Shown piece by piece: positions 7,995 to 16,589 of a DNA stretch of 64,000 bases. A program made the position numbers and the translations under genes. The first letter of the stretch is position 1, and every line of letters starts with the position of its first letter. The notes below the pieces were generated by a model, which was given only the letters and a program-made list of their open reading frames with translations, was not told the DNA's origin and made no database searches. Source of the stretch: Pseudescherichia sp031979925 (GTDB taxonomy: Bacteria > Pseudomonadota > Gammaproteobacteria > Enterobacterales > Enterobacteriaceae); the NCBI RefSeq assembly GCF_031979925.1, contig NZ_DALZFB010000013.1:26905-90904 (forward strand), read 5' to 3'.

Positions 7995-9821
7995 CTACTC
8001 GTCGTCGCCGTCGACGTGCTCACGAATAAGCGTCATAAACGGCTTGCCGAAGCGCTCAAGCTTGCGCATCCCGACGCCGTTCACGCTGAGCATCTCACTG
8101 GCGGTGATTGGCATCTGCTCGGCCATCTCGATCAGTGTGGCATCGTTGAACACCACATAGGGCGGAATATTCTCTTCATCAGCAATCGCCTTACGCAGCT
8201 TGCGCAGTTTGGCAAACAGCTTGCGATCGTAGTTGCCGCCGAAGACTTTCGGGTTTGCTCGCGCCTTCACCACCACGACACGCGGCACGGCAAGCTGGAG
8301 CGGCACTTCACCACGCAGGAAAGGGCGCGCGGCCTCGGTAAGCTGTAACGCCGAGTGCTGAGCGATATTTTGTGTCACCACGCCGAGGTGGATAAGCTGG
8401 CGGATCACGCTCACCCAGTGCTCCGTTGTCTGGTCACGGCCTTCGCCATAGATCTTGAGCTTGTCATGGCCCATGTCGCGAATACGCTGGTTATTCGCAC
8501 CGCGCAGCACTTCTACGACATAGCCCATACCAAAGCGCTGACCGACGCGGTAGATAGCGGAGAGTGCTTTCTGAGCGTCCACCAGTCCGTCGTAGCGGCG
8601 CGGCGGGTCGAGGCAGATATCGCAGTTGCCGCATGGCTCCTGGCGTCCTTCGCCAAAGTAGTTCAGCAGCACCAGACGGCGGCAGGTCTGCGCTTCGGCA
8701 AACGCCCCCATCGCGTTGAGCTTGTGACGCTCGATATCCTGCAGCTGACCCGGGGGTTTCTCTTCCAGACATTTACGTAGCCAGCCCATGTCCGCCGGAT
8801 CGTAAAAAAGCATCGCCTCGGCAGGCAAGCCATCACGCCCGGCGCGGCCGGTCTCCTGATAGTAGGACTCAATGTTGCGCGGAATATCAAAGTGCACCAC
8901 AAAGCGCACGTTGGGTTTGTTGATCCCCATCCCGAACGCCACGGTAGCCACTACGATCTGCAGATCGTCACGCTGGAACTTCTCCTGCACGTCGGCGCGA
9001 ATGCTGTTGTCCAAACCAGCATGGTAGGCACCAGCGCTAAAGCCACGGGCCTGTAAGCGCGCGGCGGTATCCTCTACCTTAGCGCGGCTGTTGCAGTAGA
9101 TGATGCCAGATTTGCCACGCTGCTCCTGAACGTAGCGCAGGAGCTGATCGAGCGGCTTAAATTTCTCCAGCAGCGTATAGCGGATGTTAGGTCGGTCGAA
9201 GCTGCTAACCTGGATCAGCGGATCGCGCAGCCCGAGCAGGTGCACAATATCGCTGCGGGTGGTGTCATCCGCCGTTGCAGTCAACGCCATGAAGGGGACG
9301 GACGGGAAGCGGGCGCGCAGCTGGCCGAGCGCAGCATACTCAGGCCGGAAATCGTGACCCCACTGCGAGATACAGTGCGCCTCGTCAACCGCCACCATAC
9401 GCGGATCCCAATGGGCGAGATGCTCAAGGAAGTTATCCAGCATCAGACGTTCCGGCGCGATATAGAGCAGGCGGATCTGACCGCTGCGGCAGCCCGCCAT
9501 AATGGCCTGCTGCTCCTCTCGGCTCTGGGTAGAGTTCAGGCAGGCGGCCGCCACGCCGTTCGCGAGCAATTGGTCGACCTGATCTTTCATCAGAGAGATC
9601 AGCGGCGAGACTACCACCGTCAACCCGTCCTGCACCAGGGCCGGAATTTGATAGCAGAGGGATTTCCCGCCGCCAGTCGGCATTACCACCAGACAGTCGC
9701 GCCCCTCGAGCACGGTCTCAATGATGGTCTGCTGACCCGGGCGGAACTGCTGGTAGCCGAAGGTCTCCCGCAAAACCTGCACTGCCCCCGACTCCAGATT
9801 CATTACTTCCGCCTGCGCCAC
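7995..9821 (-). CDS. recQ: ATP-dependent DNA helicase RecQ
   Basis: A 3'-5' superfamily 2 helicase in RecF-pathway recombination and fork repair. The chosen start is GTG 9821 (VAQAEVMNLESG), giving 608 residues as in E. coli (609); a TTG at 9842 would add seven residues without family support. Walker A is PTGGGKS at 48-54, followed by the DEAH box (VDEAHCISQ), the QETGRAGRDG motif VI, a four-cysteine zinc site (QTC, EPCGNCDIC), the winged-helix RQC domain and a C-terminal HRDC domain. It is 35 bp downstream of pldA and 60 bp upstream of rhtC. Confidence 0.95.
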   Translation of the reverse strand: MAQAEVMNLESGAVQVLRETFGYQQFRPGQQTIIETVLEGRDCLVVMPTGGGKSLCYQIPALVQDGLTVVVSPLISLMKDQVDQLLANGVAAACLNSTQSREEQQAIMAGCRSGQIRLLYIAPERLMLDNFLEHLAHWDPRMVAVDEAHCISQWGHDFRPEYAALGQLRARFPSVPFMALTATADDTTRSDIVHLLGLRDPLIQVSSFDRPNIRYTLLEKFKPLDQLLRYVQEQRGKSGIIYCNSRAKVEDTAARLQARGFSAGAYHAGLDNSIRADVQEKFQRDDLQIVVATVAFGMGINKPNVRFVVHFDIPRNIESYYQETGRAGRDGLPAEAMLFYDPADMGWLRKCLEEKPPGQLQDIERHKLNAMGAFAEAQTCRRLVLLNYFGEGRQEPCGNCDICLDPPRRYDGLVDAQKALSAIYRVGQRFGMGYVVEVLRGANNQRIRDMGHDKLKIYGEGRDQTTEHWVSVIRQLIHLGVVTQNIAQHSALQLTEAARPFLRGEVPLQLAVPRVVVVKARANPKVFGGNYDRKLFAKLRKLRKAIADEENIPPYVVFNDATLIEMAEQMPITASEMLSVNGVGMRKLERFGKPFMTLIREHVDGDDE

Positions 9822-9856
9822 GTTAACCCCATCTGCCTTCAAAAAATGACTCTGCC

Positions 9857-10726
9857 TTAAAAAAGATCGTTAAGCATAACGCCCACGCCAACGCGTGTCT
9901 GGTTAAAGTTGTAATCAATTAATGATTCACCATAACCGCTGTAAACCTGGGTATACAAGCGTACATGCTTTGTGACCGGATAGCTTAGACCCAGCTCGGC
10001 GCCGCCGTAGCCGGTATTCCAGTTGTACTGCCCTTTGGCACTCAGAATGGCCTCGCCCAGCTCGTAGCCAATCTTGAGCTGGTAGTAGCCCATGTACTTG
10101 GTGATATCCGGGTTATCGTCGGTATCGCCCACCACATACCAGGGTTTCACCTCTACCAACCAATTAGCATTCTGCGCCATCAGGCGGCTATAGATTCGGT
10201 TCCAGCTGCGGGAGGTGGGATCGGAGCGGCCGTTAGAGTCGTGGTTGTATCCAAACTCCACGTCGCGCAACGTCCAGCCTGCCAGCTCATAGTCGGTGGC
10301 GAAGCCAAGGAACAGCTGCGGCTCGTAGTTGGTTTCACGAAACGGCGAAGACTCACCGCTGTTAGAGAGCTGCCACCAGGACTTCTGCGTATAGGACGCA
10401 CCCAGTACCGAGTTCGGCCCCATGATACCGCGCCAGAACGGGAATGCCAGGCTGAGCTGGAATTTTACCTCATCTTTGCGAGCATTGTCGGACCAGTTAT
10501 AGGTACTGATTGCCTCTTTGTTGAGATCGCTGGTTACCGTATAGAGCAGATAGTTTGACTCATAGGGATAGAGCGTAAAGGGGTTATCGTGCTCCTGTAA
10601 CAAATTCGCGATGATGCTGCCGCGGACCGCTGGCGCATCGTGTACTGCTTTAACCGTGGCTTCCTGCGCTAATGCTGTAAAAGGCAGTGCGATGGCTGAC
10701 AAAAACCAGGGCAGATACGTCCGCAT
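9857..10726 (-). CDS. pldA: Outer-membrane phospholipase A1
   Basis: A 12-stranded outer-membrane beta-barrel that hydrolyses phospholipids mislocated to the outer leaflet, active as a calcium-bound dimer. The start is ATG 10726 (MRTYLPWF), with AGGAG nine bases upstream; a TTG seven codons earlier is rejected. A signal peptide of about 20 residues ends at ALAQ. The catalytic His, Ser and Asn are in the segment YNHDSNGRSDPTSRSWNR. The barrel ends with a terminal phenylalanine, as outer-membrane proteins need for assembly. It is 289 residues, as in E. coli. Confidence 0.97.
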   Translation of the reverse strand: MRTYLPWFLSAIALPFTALAQEATVKAVHDAPAVRGSIIANLLQEHDNPFTLYPYESNYLLYTVTSDLNKEAISTYNWSDNARKDEVKFQLSLAFPFWRGIMGPNSVLGASYTQKSWWQLSNSGESSPFRETNYEPQLFLGFATDYELAGWTLRDVEFGYNHDSNGRSDPTSRSWNRIYSRLMAQNANWLVEVKPWYVVGDTDDNPDITKYMGYYQLKIGYELGEAILSAKGQYNWNTGYGGAELGLSYPVTKHVRLYTQVYSGYGESLIDYNFNQTRVGVGVMLNDLF

Positions 10727-10886
10727 CGGTTTTGCTCTCCTGACCAAAAATGTTGAAATGGGTAATATTCAGACACCTATTTTACATATTTCTATAAACG
10801 CTGCGCAGCTATCGTTTCTGAAAGTGGAAAACAACAATTAAGAAGCATAAAATCAACAACTCATTAACTACCGGACGTATAAAATA

Positions 10887-11354
10887 ATGTCAGCCGTTCT
10901 TACCGCCGAGGAAGCTTTACAGCTGGTGGGTGAAATTTTTGTTTATCACATGCCCTTTAACCGTGCGCTGGGGCTGGAGCTGGAGCGCTACGAAAAAGCG
11001 TTTGCCCAGCTTAGCTTTAACAACCAGCCGATGATGGTCGGCAACTGGGCGCAAAGCATCCTTCACGGCGGGGTGATCGCCTCTGCACTGGACGTCGCGG
11101 CAGGGCTGGTCTGCGTTGGCAGCACCCTCACCCGCCATGACACTATTGCTGAAGAGGAGCTGCGCACGCGCCTCGCAAAGATGGGCACTATCGATCTGCG
11201 TGTCGACTATCTGCGGCCCGGGCGGGGCAATCGCTTTACCGCCACCAGCAGCCTGCTGCGGGCGGGTAACAAAGTTGCCGTGGCTCGCGTTGAGCTGCAT
11301 AACGAAGAGCAGATCTATATTGCCAGCGCCACCGCCACCTACATGGTAGGTTGA
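10887..11354 (+). CDS. yigI: Hotdog-fold acyl-CoA thioesterase YigI
   Basis: 155 residues, the same as E. coli YigI, a PaaI/4HBT-like hotdog thioesterase reported to act on medium- and long-chain acyl-CoA. The core segment LHGGVIASALDVAAGL (about residues 59-74) holds the conserved HGG and the acidic residue on the long helix. It diverges from pldA and is followed by rarD in the same direction. Substrate range is known from E. coli, not visible in the sequence. Confidence 0.9.
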   Translation: MSAVLTAEEALQLVGEIFVYHMPFNRALGLELERYEKAFAQLSFNNQPMMVGNWAQSILHGGVIASALDVAAGLVCVGSTLTRHDTIAEEELRTRLAKMGTIDLRVDYLRPGRGNRFTATSSLLRAGNKVAVARVELHNEEQIYIASATATYMVG

Positions 11355-11411
11355 GGCGGTAAAATCGGGTAACATGCTGTTACTTTTTTGCTAACGGATT
11401 TGGATGTTCCG

Positions 11412-12305
11412 ATGGATGCTAAGCAGACGCGGCAGGGCGTACTACTCGCTCTTGCCGCTTATTTTATTTGGGGTATCGCACCGGCGTACTTCAAGCTGAT
11501 CGACTACGTTCCCGCCAATGAGATCTTTACCCACCGGGTCATCTGGTCGTTCTTTTTTATGGTGGTGCTGATCAGCGTCAGCCGCCAGTGGTCACGGCTC
11601 AAAAACCTTCTACACACGCCAAAGAAAATCCTGCTGCTGGCCCTCTCGGCGGTCTTGATCGGTGGTAACTGGCTGCTGTTTATTTGGGCGGTCAATAACC
11701 ATCACATGCTGGAAGCCAGCCTCGGCTACTTTATCAATCCGCTGGTAAATATCCTGCTGGGGATGATCTTTCTTGGCGAGCGCTTCCGTCGCATGCAGTG
11801 GCTGGCGGTGATCCTTGCTGGCTGCGGTGTACTGGTGCAGCTCTGGACGTTTGGTTCACTGCCGATCATCGCCCTGGCGCTGGCGTTCAGCTTTGCCTTC
11901 TACGGCCTGGTGCGTAAGAAGATTGCCGTTGATGCCCAGACCGGCATGCTGATAGAGACCCTGTGGCTACTGCCGGTCGCCGCCGTCTGGCTATTTGGCA
12001 TCGCTGACAGCCCGACCAGCCATATGGGAAATAATCCGTGGACGCTCAACGTGATGCTGATGGCGGCGGGCGTGGTGACCACTATCCCCCTGCTCTGCTT
12101 TACCGGCGCGGCTACCCGTCTGCGTCTTTCGACGCTGGGTTTTTTCCAGTATATCGGCCCGACGCTGATGTTCCTGCTGGCAGTCACCTTCTATGGTGAA
12201 GTACCGGGCATGGATAAGATGGTGACCTTTGGTTTCATCTGGGTGGCGTTGGCGGTGTTCGTGATGGACGCTATCTATACTCAGCGCCGGATGCGGAAGA
12301 TGTAA
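11412..12305 (+). CDS. rarD: EamA/DMT family permease RarD
   Basis: A ten-helix inner-membrane protein of the drug/metabolite transporter superfamily; the substrate is unknown (the name comes from a link to chloramphenicol resistance). The start is ATG 11412 (MDAKQTRQGVLL), the family start; an upstream TTG at 11388 would add eight unsupported residues. The product is 297 residues against 296 in E. coli. Two EamA repeats are visible, with VNNHHMLEASLGYFINP in the first. In E. coli yigF and yigG lie between rarD and corA; here they are absent and rarD meets corA directly, 38 bp apart and convergent. Confidence 0.93.
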   Translation: MDAKQTRQGVLLALAAYFIWGIAPAYFKLIDYVPANEIFTHRVIWSFFFMVVLISVSRQWSRLKNLLHTPKKILLLALSAVLIGGNWLLFIWAVNNHHMLEASLGYFINPLVNILLGMIFLGERFRRMQWLAVILAGCGVLVQLWTFGSLPIIALALAFSFAFYGLVRKKIAVDAQTGMLIETLWLLPVAAVWLFGIADSPTSHMGNNPWTLNVMLMAAGVVTTIPLLCFTGAATRLRLSTLGFFQYIGPTLMFLLAVTFYGEVPGMDKMVTFGFIWVALAVFVMDAIYTQRRMRKM

Positions 12306-12311
12306 TAACGT

Positions 12312-12332
12312 CGGGTGGCGTAAAGCCACCCG
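12312..12332. terminator. Stem-loop between convergent rarD and corA
   Basis: CGGGTGGC (12312-12319) pairs perfectly with GCCACCCG (12325-12332) around GTAAA. It fills the gap between the two stop codons. Neither side has a long T-run, so it may act as a weak bidirectional terminator or a 3'-end protector. Confidence 0.5.
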
Positions 12333-12343
12333 ATCTGGAACGA

Positions 12344-13294
12344 TTACAGCCAGTTTTTGCGTTTAAAGTAGAGATAGGGTGCCAGGCCAGCAAGCATCAT
12401 AAAGACGATTGCGCCTGGATAACCAAAGCTCCAGTGCAGCTCAGGCATAAACTCAAAGTTCATCCCGTAGCTGGAGGCCACCAGCGTCGGCGGCAGGAAC
12501 ACTACCGAGACCACCGAGAAGATCTTAATAATGCGGTTCTGCTCGATATTGATAAAGCCCATCGCCGCCTGCATCAGGAAGTTGACCTTCTGGAACAGGG
12601 ACTCATTATGCGGCAGCAGGGATTCGATATCGCGCAGGATCTCGCGAGCCTGTTCCAGCTGGCTACCCGGCAGGCGCGCTTTACGCACCAGGAAGTTCAG
12701 CGCACGCTGGGTATCCATCAGACACAGACGTACCTTCCAGCCGATATCCTCCTGCTCTGCTAGCGCTGAGAGCGCCTCGTCATACTCATCGCCCTGCTGG
12801 CCTTCCATAATGACGCGGCTCAGCTTCTCCAGGTCGCTGTAGATGTTCTCAATCTCATCCGCCAGCTGTTCGATTTTGGTTTCAAAGAGATCGAGCAGCA
12901 GCTCGTAGGCGTTACCGTCAACCATTGCCTGGCTGCGGGCGCGCATCCGGTAGAGGCGAAACGCTGGAAGCTCACGCTCGCGCAGGGTAAACAGGCGGCC
13001 GTCACGAATGGTGAACGCCACTGTCGAGTTACCGGCGTGATCCTCTGCATCTTCAAAAAAGAAGAAGGAGTGGATATGCAGCCCGTCCTCATCCTCAAAG
13101 AAACGCGCGGAGGCTTCGATATCCTCCAGTTCAGGACGCGTTGCCAGGCTCTGACCGAGGTCCGTCTGCACACGGTTACGTTCATCATCGTCCGGCTCGA
13201 CCAGATCCACCCACACCGCATCGATCAGGGTAGGTGCCTCTTCAACCTCGAGACGGGTGAGACGGTTATTTTCCAGTTGAAATGCGCTCAACAT
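12344..13294 (-). CDS. corA: Magnesium/cobalt channel CorA
   Basis: A homopentameric inner-membrane channel for Mg2+, Co2+ and Ni2+. The start is ATG 13294 (MLSAFQLENNRL), with GGGAG eight bases upstream; the frame opens 16 codons earlier without family support. The 316-residue product has the large acidic cytoplasmic funnel, the long stalk helix, two C-terminal membrane helices and the family signature YGMN (GMN at about 277-279), and ends in the basic KRKNWL. Length equals E. coli CorA. Its long leader is described separately. Confidence 0.97.
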   Translation of the reverse strand: MLSAFQLENNRLTRLEVEEAPTLIDAVWVDLVEPDDDERNRVQTDLGQSLATRPELEDIEASARFFEDEDGLHIHSFFFFEDAEDHAGNSTVAFTIRDGRLFTLRERELPAFRLYRMRARSQAMVDGNAYELLLDLFETKIEQLADEIENIYSDLEKLSRVIMEGQQGDEYDEALSALAEQEDIGWKVRLCLMDTQRALNFLVRKARLPGSQLEQAREILRDIESLLPHNESLFQKVNFLMQAAMGFINIEQNRIIKIFSVVSVVFLPPTLVASSYGMNFEFMPELHWSFGYPGAIVFMMLAGLAPYLYFKRKNWL

Positions 13295-13530
13295 GACCGG
13301 GACTCCCAATACAAAAATTATCGGACAGTTCGGTGGGCACACAGAAACAAATTGGGTTTCAGACCATTAAACAGCCTGACTCAGCGCGACGGGAATTATT
13401 GCCGCTGACAACCACTAAGGCCATCAGCGCGAGGAGATAGCCTTAGGAGTTGTTCCTGAATGACAGGGAATTGAGCCAGCATCTACTGGGTGTGTCCAAG
13501 GCGAATGTCCTCTTAGCGTGATCGTGCGCG
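13295..13530 (-). promoter_or_regulatory. corA mRNA leader with hairpins
   Basis: About 230 bases of leader separate the likely promoter from the corA start. It holds an 18-codon leader ORF (13443-13499) and competing inverted repeats; for example CTAAGGC near the leader-ORF stop can pair with GCCTTAG about 25 bases later. In Salmonella, translation of the leader peptide corL controls Rho-dependent termination in the corA leader; the layout here fits that arrangement. Confidence 0.55.
13443..13499 (-). CDS. Candidate corL-type leader peptide of corA
   Basis: A TTG-initiated frame of 18 codons (MDTPSRCWLNSLSFRNNS if TTG is read as Met) preceded by AGAGGA eight bases upstream. It lies about 30 bases after the predicted corA transcription start, and its stop codon is inside the first inverted repeat. 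It contains no runs of one amino acid. Position, ribosome site and downstream hairpins agree with the described role of corL in Salmonella; I have not compared the peptide sequences. Confidence 0.5.
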   Translation of the reverse strand: MDTPSRCWLNSLSFRNNS

Positions 13531-13531
13531 C

Positions 13532-13560
13532 ATGTTACGCCAGCTAAAATATGGCGTCAA
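13532..13560 (-). promoter_or_regulatory. Candidate corA promoter
   Basis: On the minus strand TTGACG (13560-13555) is followed after exactly 17 bases by TAACAT (13537-13532). The -35 matches consensus at five of six positions, the -10 at four of six. Transcription would start near 13525. Confidence 0.6.
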
Positions 13561-13570
13561 CACGCAACGG

Positions 13571-13603
13571 AACGCTGAAGAACAATAATTGGCCTTCAGC
13601 GTT
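13571..13603. repeat. Perfect 10-bp inverted repeat after uvrD
   Basis: AACGCTGAAG (13571-13580) and CTTCAGCGTT (13594-13603) form a perfect hairpin with a 13-base AT-rich loop, between the uvrD stop and the corA promoter. There is no T-run on the minus strand after it, so it is a possible 3'-end structure of the uvrD messenger rather than a clear intrinsic terminator. Confidence 0.5.
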
Positions 13604-13647
13604 TAAGGGTAGCAGAGTGTTACAAAATAGTGATATTTTTCTGAAAG

Positions 13648-15810
13648 TTACACTTCTTCCAGCCGGGCGTAAGCGGCCACCAGCCATTTGATCCCCTGGC
13701 CCTGGAAGGCCACCTGCAGACGGCTGTGCTCGCCGCTGCCCTCGAGATTAACGATGGTGCCTTCGCCAAATTTGGGATGACGTACGCGCTGGCCAAGCTT
13801 ATAGCCGGAGTCGTTCTGCGCCACCGGGGTGCCCATCCGCTGATGGTTCACCGGGCGGCTGATGCTGGCGCGCAAGCGCACCTCTTCCACACAGTTCTCT
13901 GGCAGCTCGCCGATAAAGCGCGATGGACGATGGTAGACCTCTTTGCCGTACAGACGGCGGGTTTCGGCATAGGTCAAGGTCAGCTTCTGCATAGCGCGGG
14001 TCACGCCCACGTAGGCCAGACGGCGCTCCTCCTCCAGCCTACCGCCTTCGTCAAGAGACATCTGGCTAGGGAACATCCCCTCCTCCATGCCGACGATAAA
14101 CACCTGCGGAAACTCCAGCCCTTTCGCCGAGTGCAGGGTCATCAGCTGCACCGCATCCTGCCAGGTATCGGCCTGCCCCTCGCCCGCTTCCAGCGCCGCG
14201 TGGGAGAGAAACGCCTGCAGCGGCATCAGATCTTCTTCTTCGTCGTTGTAGCTGAACTGGCGCGTTGCCGTCACCAGCTCCTCTAAGTTTTCGATACGCG
14301 CCTGGCCCTTTTCGCCCTTCTCCTGCTCATACATCATCCACAGGCCGGAGTCTTTAATCACCCGGTCGGTCTGCACGTGCAGCGGCATATCGGCGGTCTC
14401 CTGGGCCAGGGCGTCGATAAGCTCAAGAAAACGCTGGAGTGCATTGGCCGCGCGTCCGGCCAGGGCTCGCTCCTGCAACAGCTCCCGGCTGGCCTGCCAC
14501 AGCGTCAGCTGACGATCGCGCGACGCCTGGCGCACCACGTCCAGGGTGCGATCGCCAATACCACGCGTTGGCGTATTGACCACGCGCTCAAAGGCCGCGT
14601 CGTCGTTGCGGTTAGCAATCAGGCGTAAATAGGAGAGCGAATCTTTGATCTCCTGGCGTTCAAAGAAGCGCATGCCGCCATAGATACGGTACGGCATGCC
14701 GACCTGTAGCAGGGCCTCTTCCAGCACGCGCGACTGGGCGTTGCTGCGGTAGAGAATGGCACACTGCTCCAGCGCGCCGCCGCTCTCCTGCCAGGTCTTG
14801 ATGCGGTTAACCACGAAGCGTGCTTCATCGAGTTCGTTGAAGGCGCAGTAGAGCGAAATCAGCTCGCCATCGAGACCCTCGGTCCAGAGCTTTTTCCCAA
14901 GACGACCGTTGTTGTTCTCAATCAGGGCGTTAGCCGCGCTGAGGATGTTGCTGGTCGAGCGGTAGTTCTGCTCCAGGCGGATGGTCTCTGCGCCGGGGAA
15001 GTCGTTGAGGAAGCGCTGGATGTTCTCTACCTGCGCGCCGCGCCAGCCGTAGATGGACTGGTCGTCATCGCCAACGATCATCACCTTGCCGGTATCCCCT
15101 GCCAACAGGCGGATCCAGGCGTACTGAATGTTGTTAGTGTCCTGGAACTCATCCACCAGGATGTTGGTAAAGCGCTCGCGGTAGTGGTTGAGAATATGCG
15201 GCTTGTTGAGCCACAGCTCGTGGGCGCGCAGCAGCAGCTCGGCGAAGTCCACCAGCCCGGCGCGATCGCACGCCTCCTGATAGGCCTGATAAACCTTCTG
15301 CCAGGTCTGCTCAACCGGGTTACCAAAGCTCTGAATATGGTGTGGGCGAATGCCCTCGTCTTTCTGGCCGTTGATGTACCACATCGCCTGGCGCGGCGGC
15401 CACTGCTTCTCGTCAAGATTCATGGCCTTGATCAGACGACGCAGCAGGCGCAGCTGATCCTCGCTGTCGAGGATCTGGAAATCCTGCGGCAGGTTGGCGT
15501 CCAGATGATGGGCGCGCAGCAGGCGGTGTGCCAGCCCGTGGAAGGTGCCGACCCACATGCCGCCCTGGGTAGTGCCCATCAGCTGGCCAATACGGTGACG
15601 CATCTCTGCCGCCGCTTTATTGGTAAAGGTCACCGCCATAATCGAGTACGGCGAGCAGTTCTCTACGCTCAGCAGCCAGGCGATACGGTGAACCAGCACG
15701 CGTGTCTTACCGCTGCCTGCGCCCGCCAGCACCAGCATATTGCTGCGCGACGCGGCCACGGCGTCACGCTGTTTGTCATTAAGGCTGTCGAGCAGGTAAG
15801 AAACGTCCAT
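13648..15810 (-). CDS. uvrD: DNA helicase II
   Basis: A superfamily 1 3'-5' helicase that removes the incised oligonucleotide in nucleotide excision repair and unwinds DNA in mismatch repair. The start is ATG 15810 (MDVSYLLDSLNDKQ), giving 720 residues, identical in length to E. coli; a GTG two codons upstream is rejected. Walker A is AGAGSGKT with K35, Walker B is VDEFQDT, and motif VI is AYVGVTRA. The C-terminal Tudor-like segment (YKLGQRVRHPKFGEG) is intact. A LexA box lies just upstream. Confidence 0.98.
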   Translation of the reverse strand: MDVSYLLDSLNDKQRDAVAASRSNMLVLAGAGSGKTRVLVHRIAWLLSVENCSPYSIMAVTFTNKAAAEMRHRIGQLMGTTQGGMWVGTFHGLAHRLLRAHHLDANLPQDFQILDSEDQLRLLRRLIKAMNLDEKQWPPRQAMWYINGQKDEGIRPHHIQSFGNPVEQTWQKVYQAYQEACDRAGLVDFAELLLRAHELWLNKPHILNHYRERFTNILVDEFQDTNNIQYAWIRLLAGDTGKVMIVGDDDQSIYGWRGAQVENIQRFLNDFPGAETIRLEQNYRSTSNILSAANALIENNNGRLGKKLWTEGLDGELISLYCAFNELDEARFVVNRIKTWQESGGALEQCAILYRSNAQSRVLEEALLQVGMPYRIYGGMRFFERQEIKDSLSYLRLIANRNDDAAFERVVNTPTRGIGDRTLDVVRQASRDRQLTLWQASRELLQERALAGRAANALQRFLELIDALAQETADMPLHVQTDRVIKDSGLWMMYEQEKGEKGQARIENLEELVTATRQFSYNDEEEDLMPLQAFLSHAALEAGEGQADTWQDAVQLMTLHSAKGLEFPQVFIVGMEEGMFPSQMSLDEGGRLEEERRLAYVGVTRAMQKLTLTYAETRRLYGKEVYHRPSRFIGELPENCVEEVRLRASISRPVNHQRMGTPVAQNDSGYKLGQRVRHPKFGEGTIVNLEGSGEHSRLQVAFQGQGIKWLVAAYARLEEV

Positions 15811-15844
15811 TGGCACCGCCGGGGAAGAGGGGCCATACGGACCC

Positions 15845-15860
15845 CTGTTAATATATACAG
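15845..15860. promoter_or_regulatory. LexA (SOS) box upstream of uvrD
   Basis: CTG-N10-CAG with an AT-alternating core (TTAATATATA), the LexA operator form, 35 bp upstream of the uvrD start. E. coli uvrD is LexA-repressed from the same position. Confidence 0.88.
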
Positions 15861-15872
15861 ATTATCTGGTGA

Positions 15873-16589
15873 TTATATCAGCGAGGTCAGAGATGCCAAC
15901 CGGGAAATTTCAACGTGGGGTAATAAGCGACTGTCGGTAGCGGTCAGCAGGCTAACGCCTTCCGGTTTGATCCAGCAGGCCTGCATCCCGCAGCGGATCG
16001 CCCCCGCCACGTCGGTGGTAAGGTCATCACCCACGTGCAGGATCTCTCCCAGCGGCAGGTCGAGCTTCTCCGCCGCCAGATGGTACATATCCTGATGCGG
16101 CTTCGAGCGCCCGTCGGGGCCAGCGCGCAGCACAAATTCAAAGTAGTCGCCAAGGCCAAACCGCTCCGGCTGCGCGTTGCCGTTGGTGATCGCCACCAGC
16201 GGCCACTTTTTGGCCAGCGCCGCCAGCGTATCGTGCGTTGCCTGGGGGACGTCGATCCGGCTGCGCCAGATAGCAAAGTTTGCCATCGCCGCGGTGGCCC
16301 CCTCCTCTGCCTCTTCCGCGCTCAGGCCGGCATCCAGCATGGCACGCTCCACCGCACGCCGCCGCCACTCCGTGACGTCGTGGTAGATATCCGGCTCGCT
16401 TTCCCGCAGCGCCTGGCGCAGACGGTGAAAGTCGGTATTTTGCAGATGGCTAAGAGAAGGATGATAGTTTTGCACGAAGGTTAGCGACTCGTGCTCGGTC
16501 CGCAGGATCACCTCACGGTTGTCATACAGGGTGTCATCAAGGTCAAAGGTCAGCGCGGAGATCTGACCCAGTGGGCGGTAAAAACGCAT
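15873..16589 (-). CDS. yigB: HAD phosphatase YigB (riboflavin-pathway phosphatase)
   Basis: 238 residues, as in E. coli YigB, which dephosphorylates 5-amino-6-(5-phospho-D-ribitylamino)uracil in riboflavin synthesis and also FMN. Motif I is DLDDT with D16 and D18, motif II is the AITNGN segment, and motif IV is HVGDDLTTD. Its ATG overlaps the xerC stop by one base (TAATG), so translation is probably coupled. It is the last gene of the lptM-dapF-yigA-xerC-yigB series. Confidence 0.95.
   Translation of the reverse strand: MRFYRPLGQISALTFDLDDTLYDNREVILRTEHESLTFVQNYHPSLSHLQNTDFHRLRQALRESEPDIYHDVTEWRRRAVERAMLDAGLSAEEAEEGATAAMANFAIWRSRIDVPQATHDTLAALAKKWPLVAITNGNAQPERFGLGDYFEFVLRAGPDGRSKPHQDMYHLAAEKLDLPLGEILHVGDDLTTDVAGAIRCGMQACWIKPEGVSLLTATDSRLLPHVEISRLASLTSLI

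Noticed and set aside
9822..9842. TTG start for recQ at 9842
   Set aside because: It adds seven residues unsupported by the family; GTG 9821 matches the known start.
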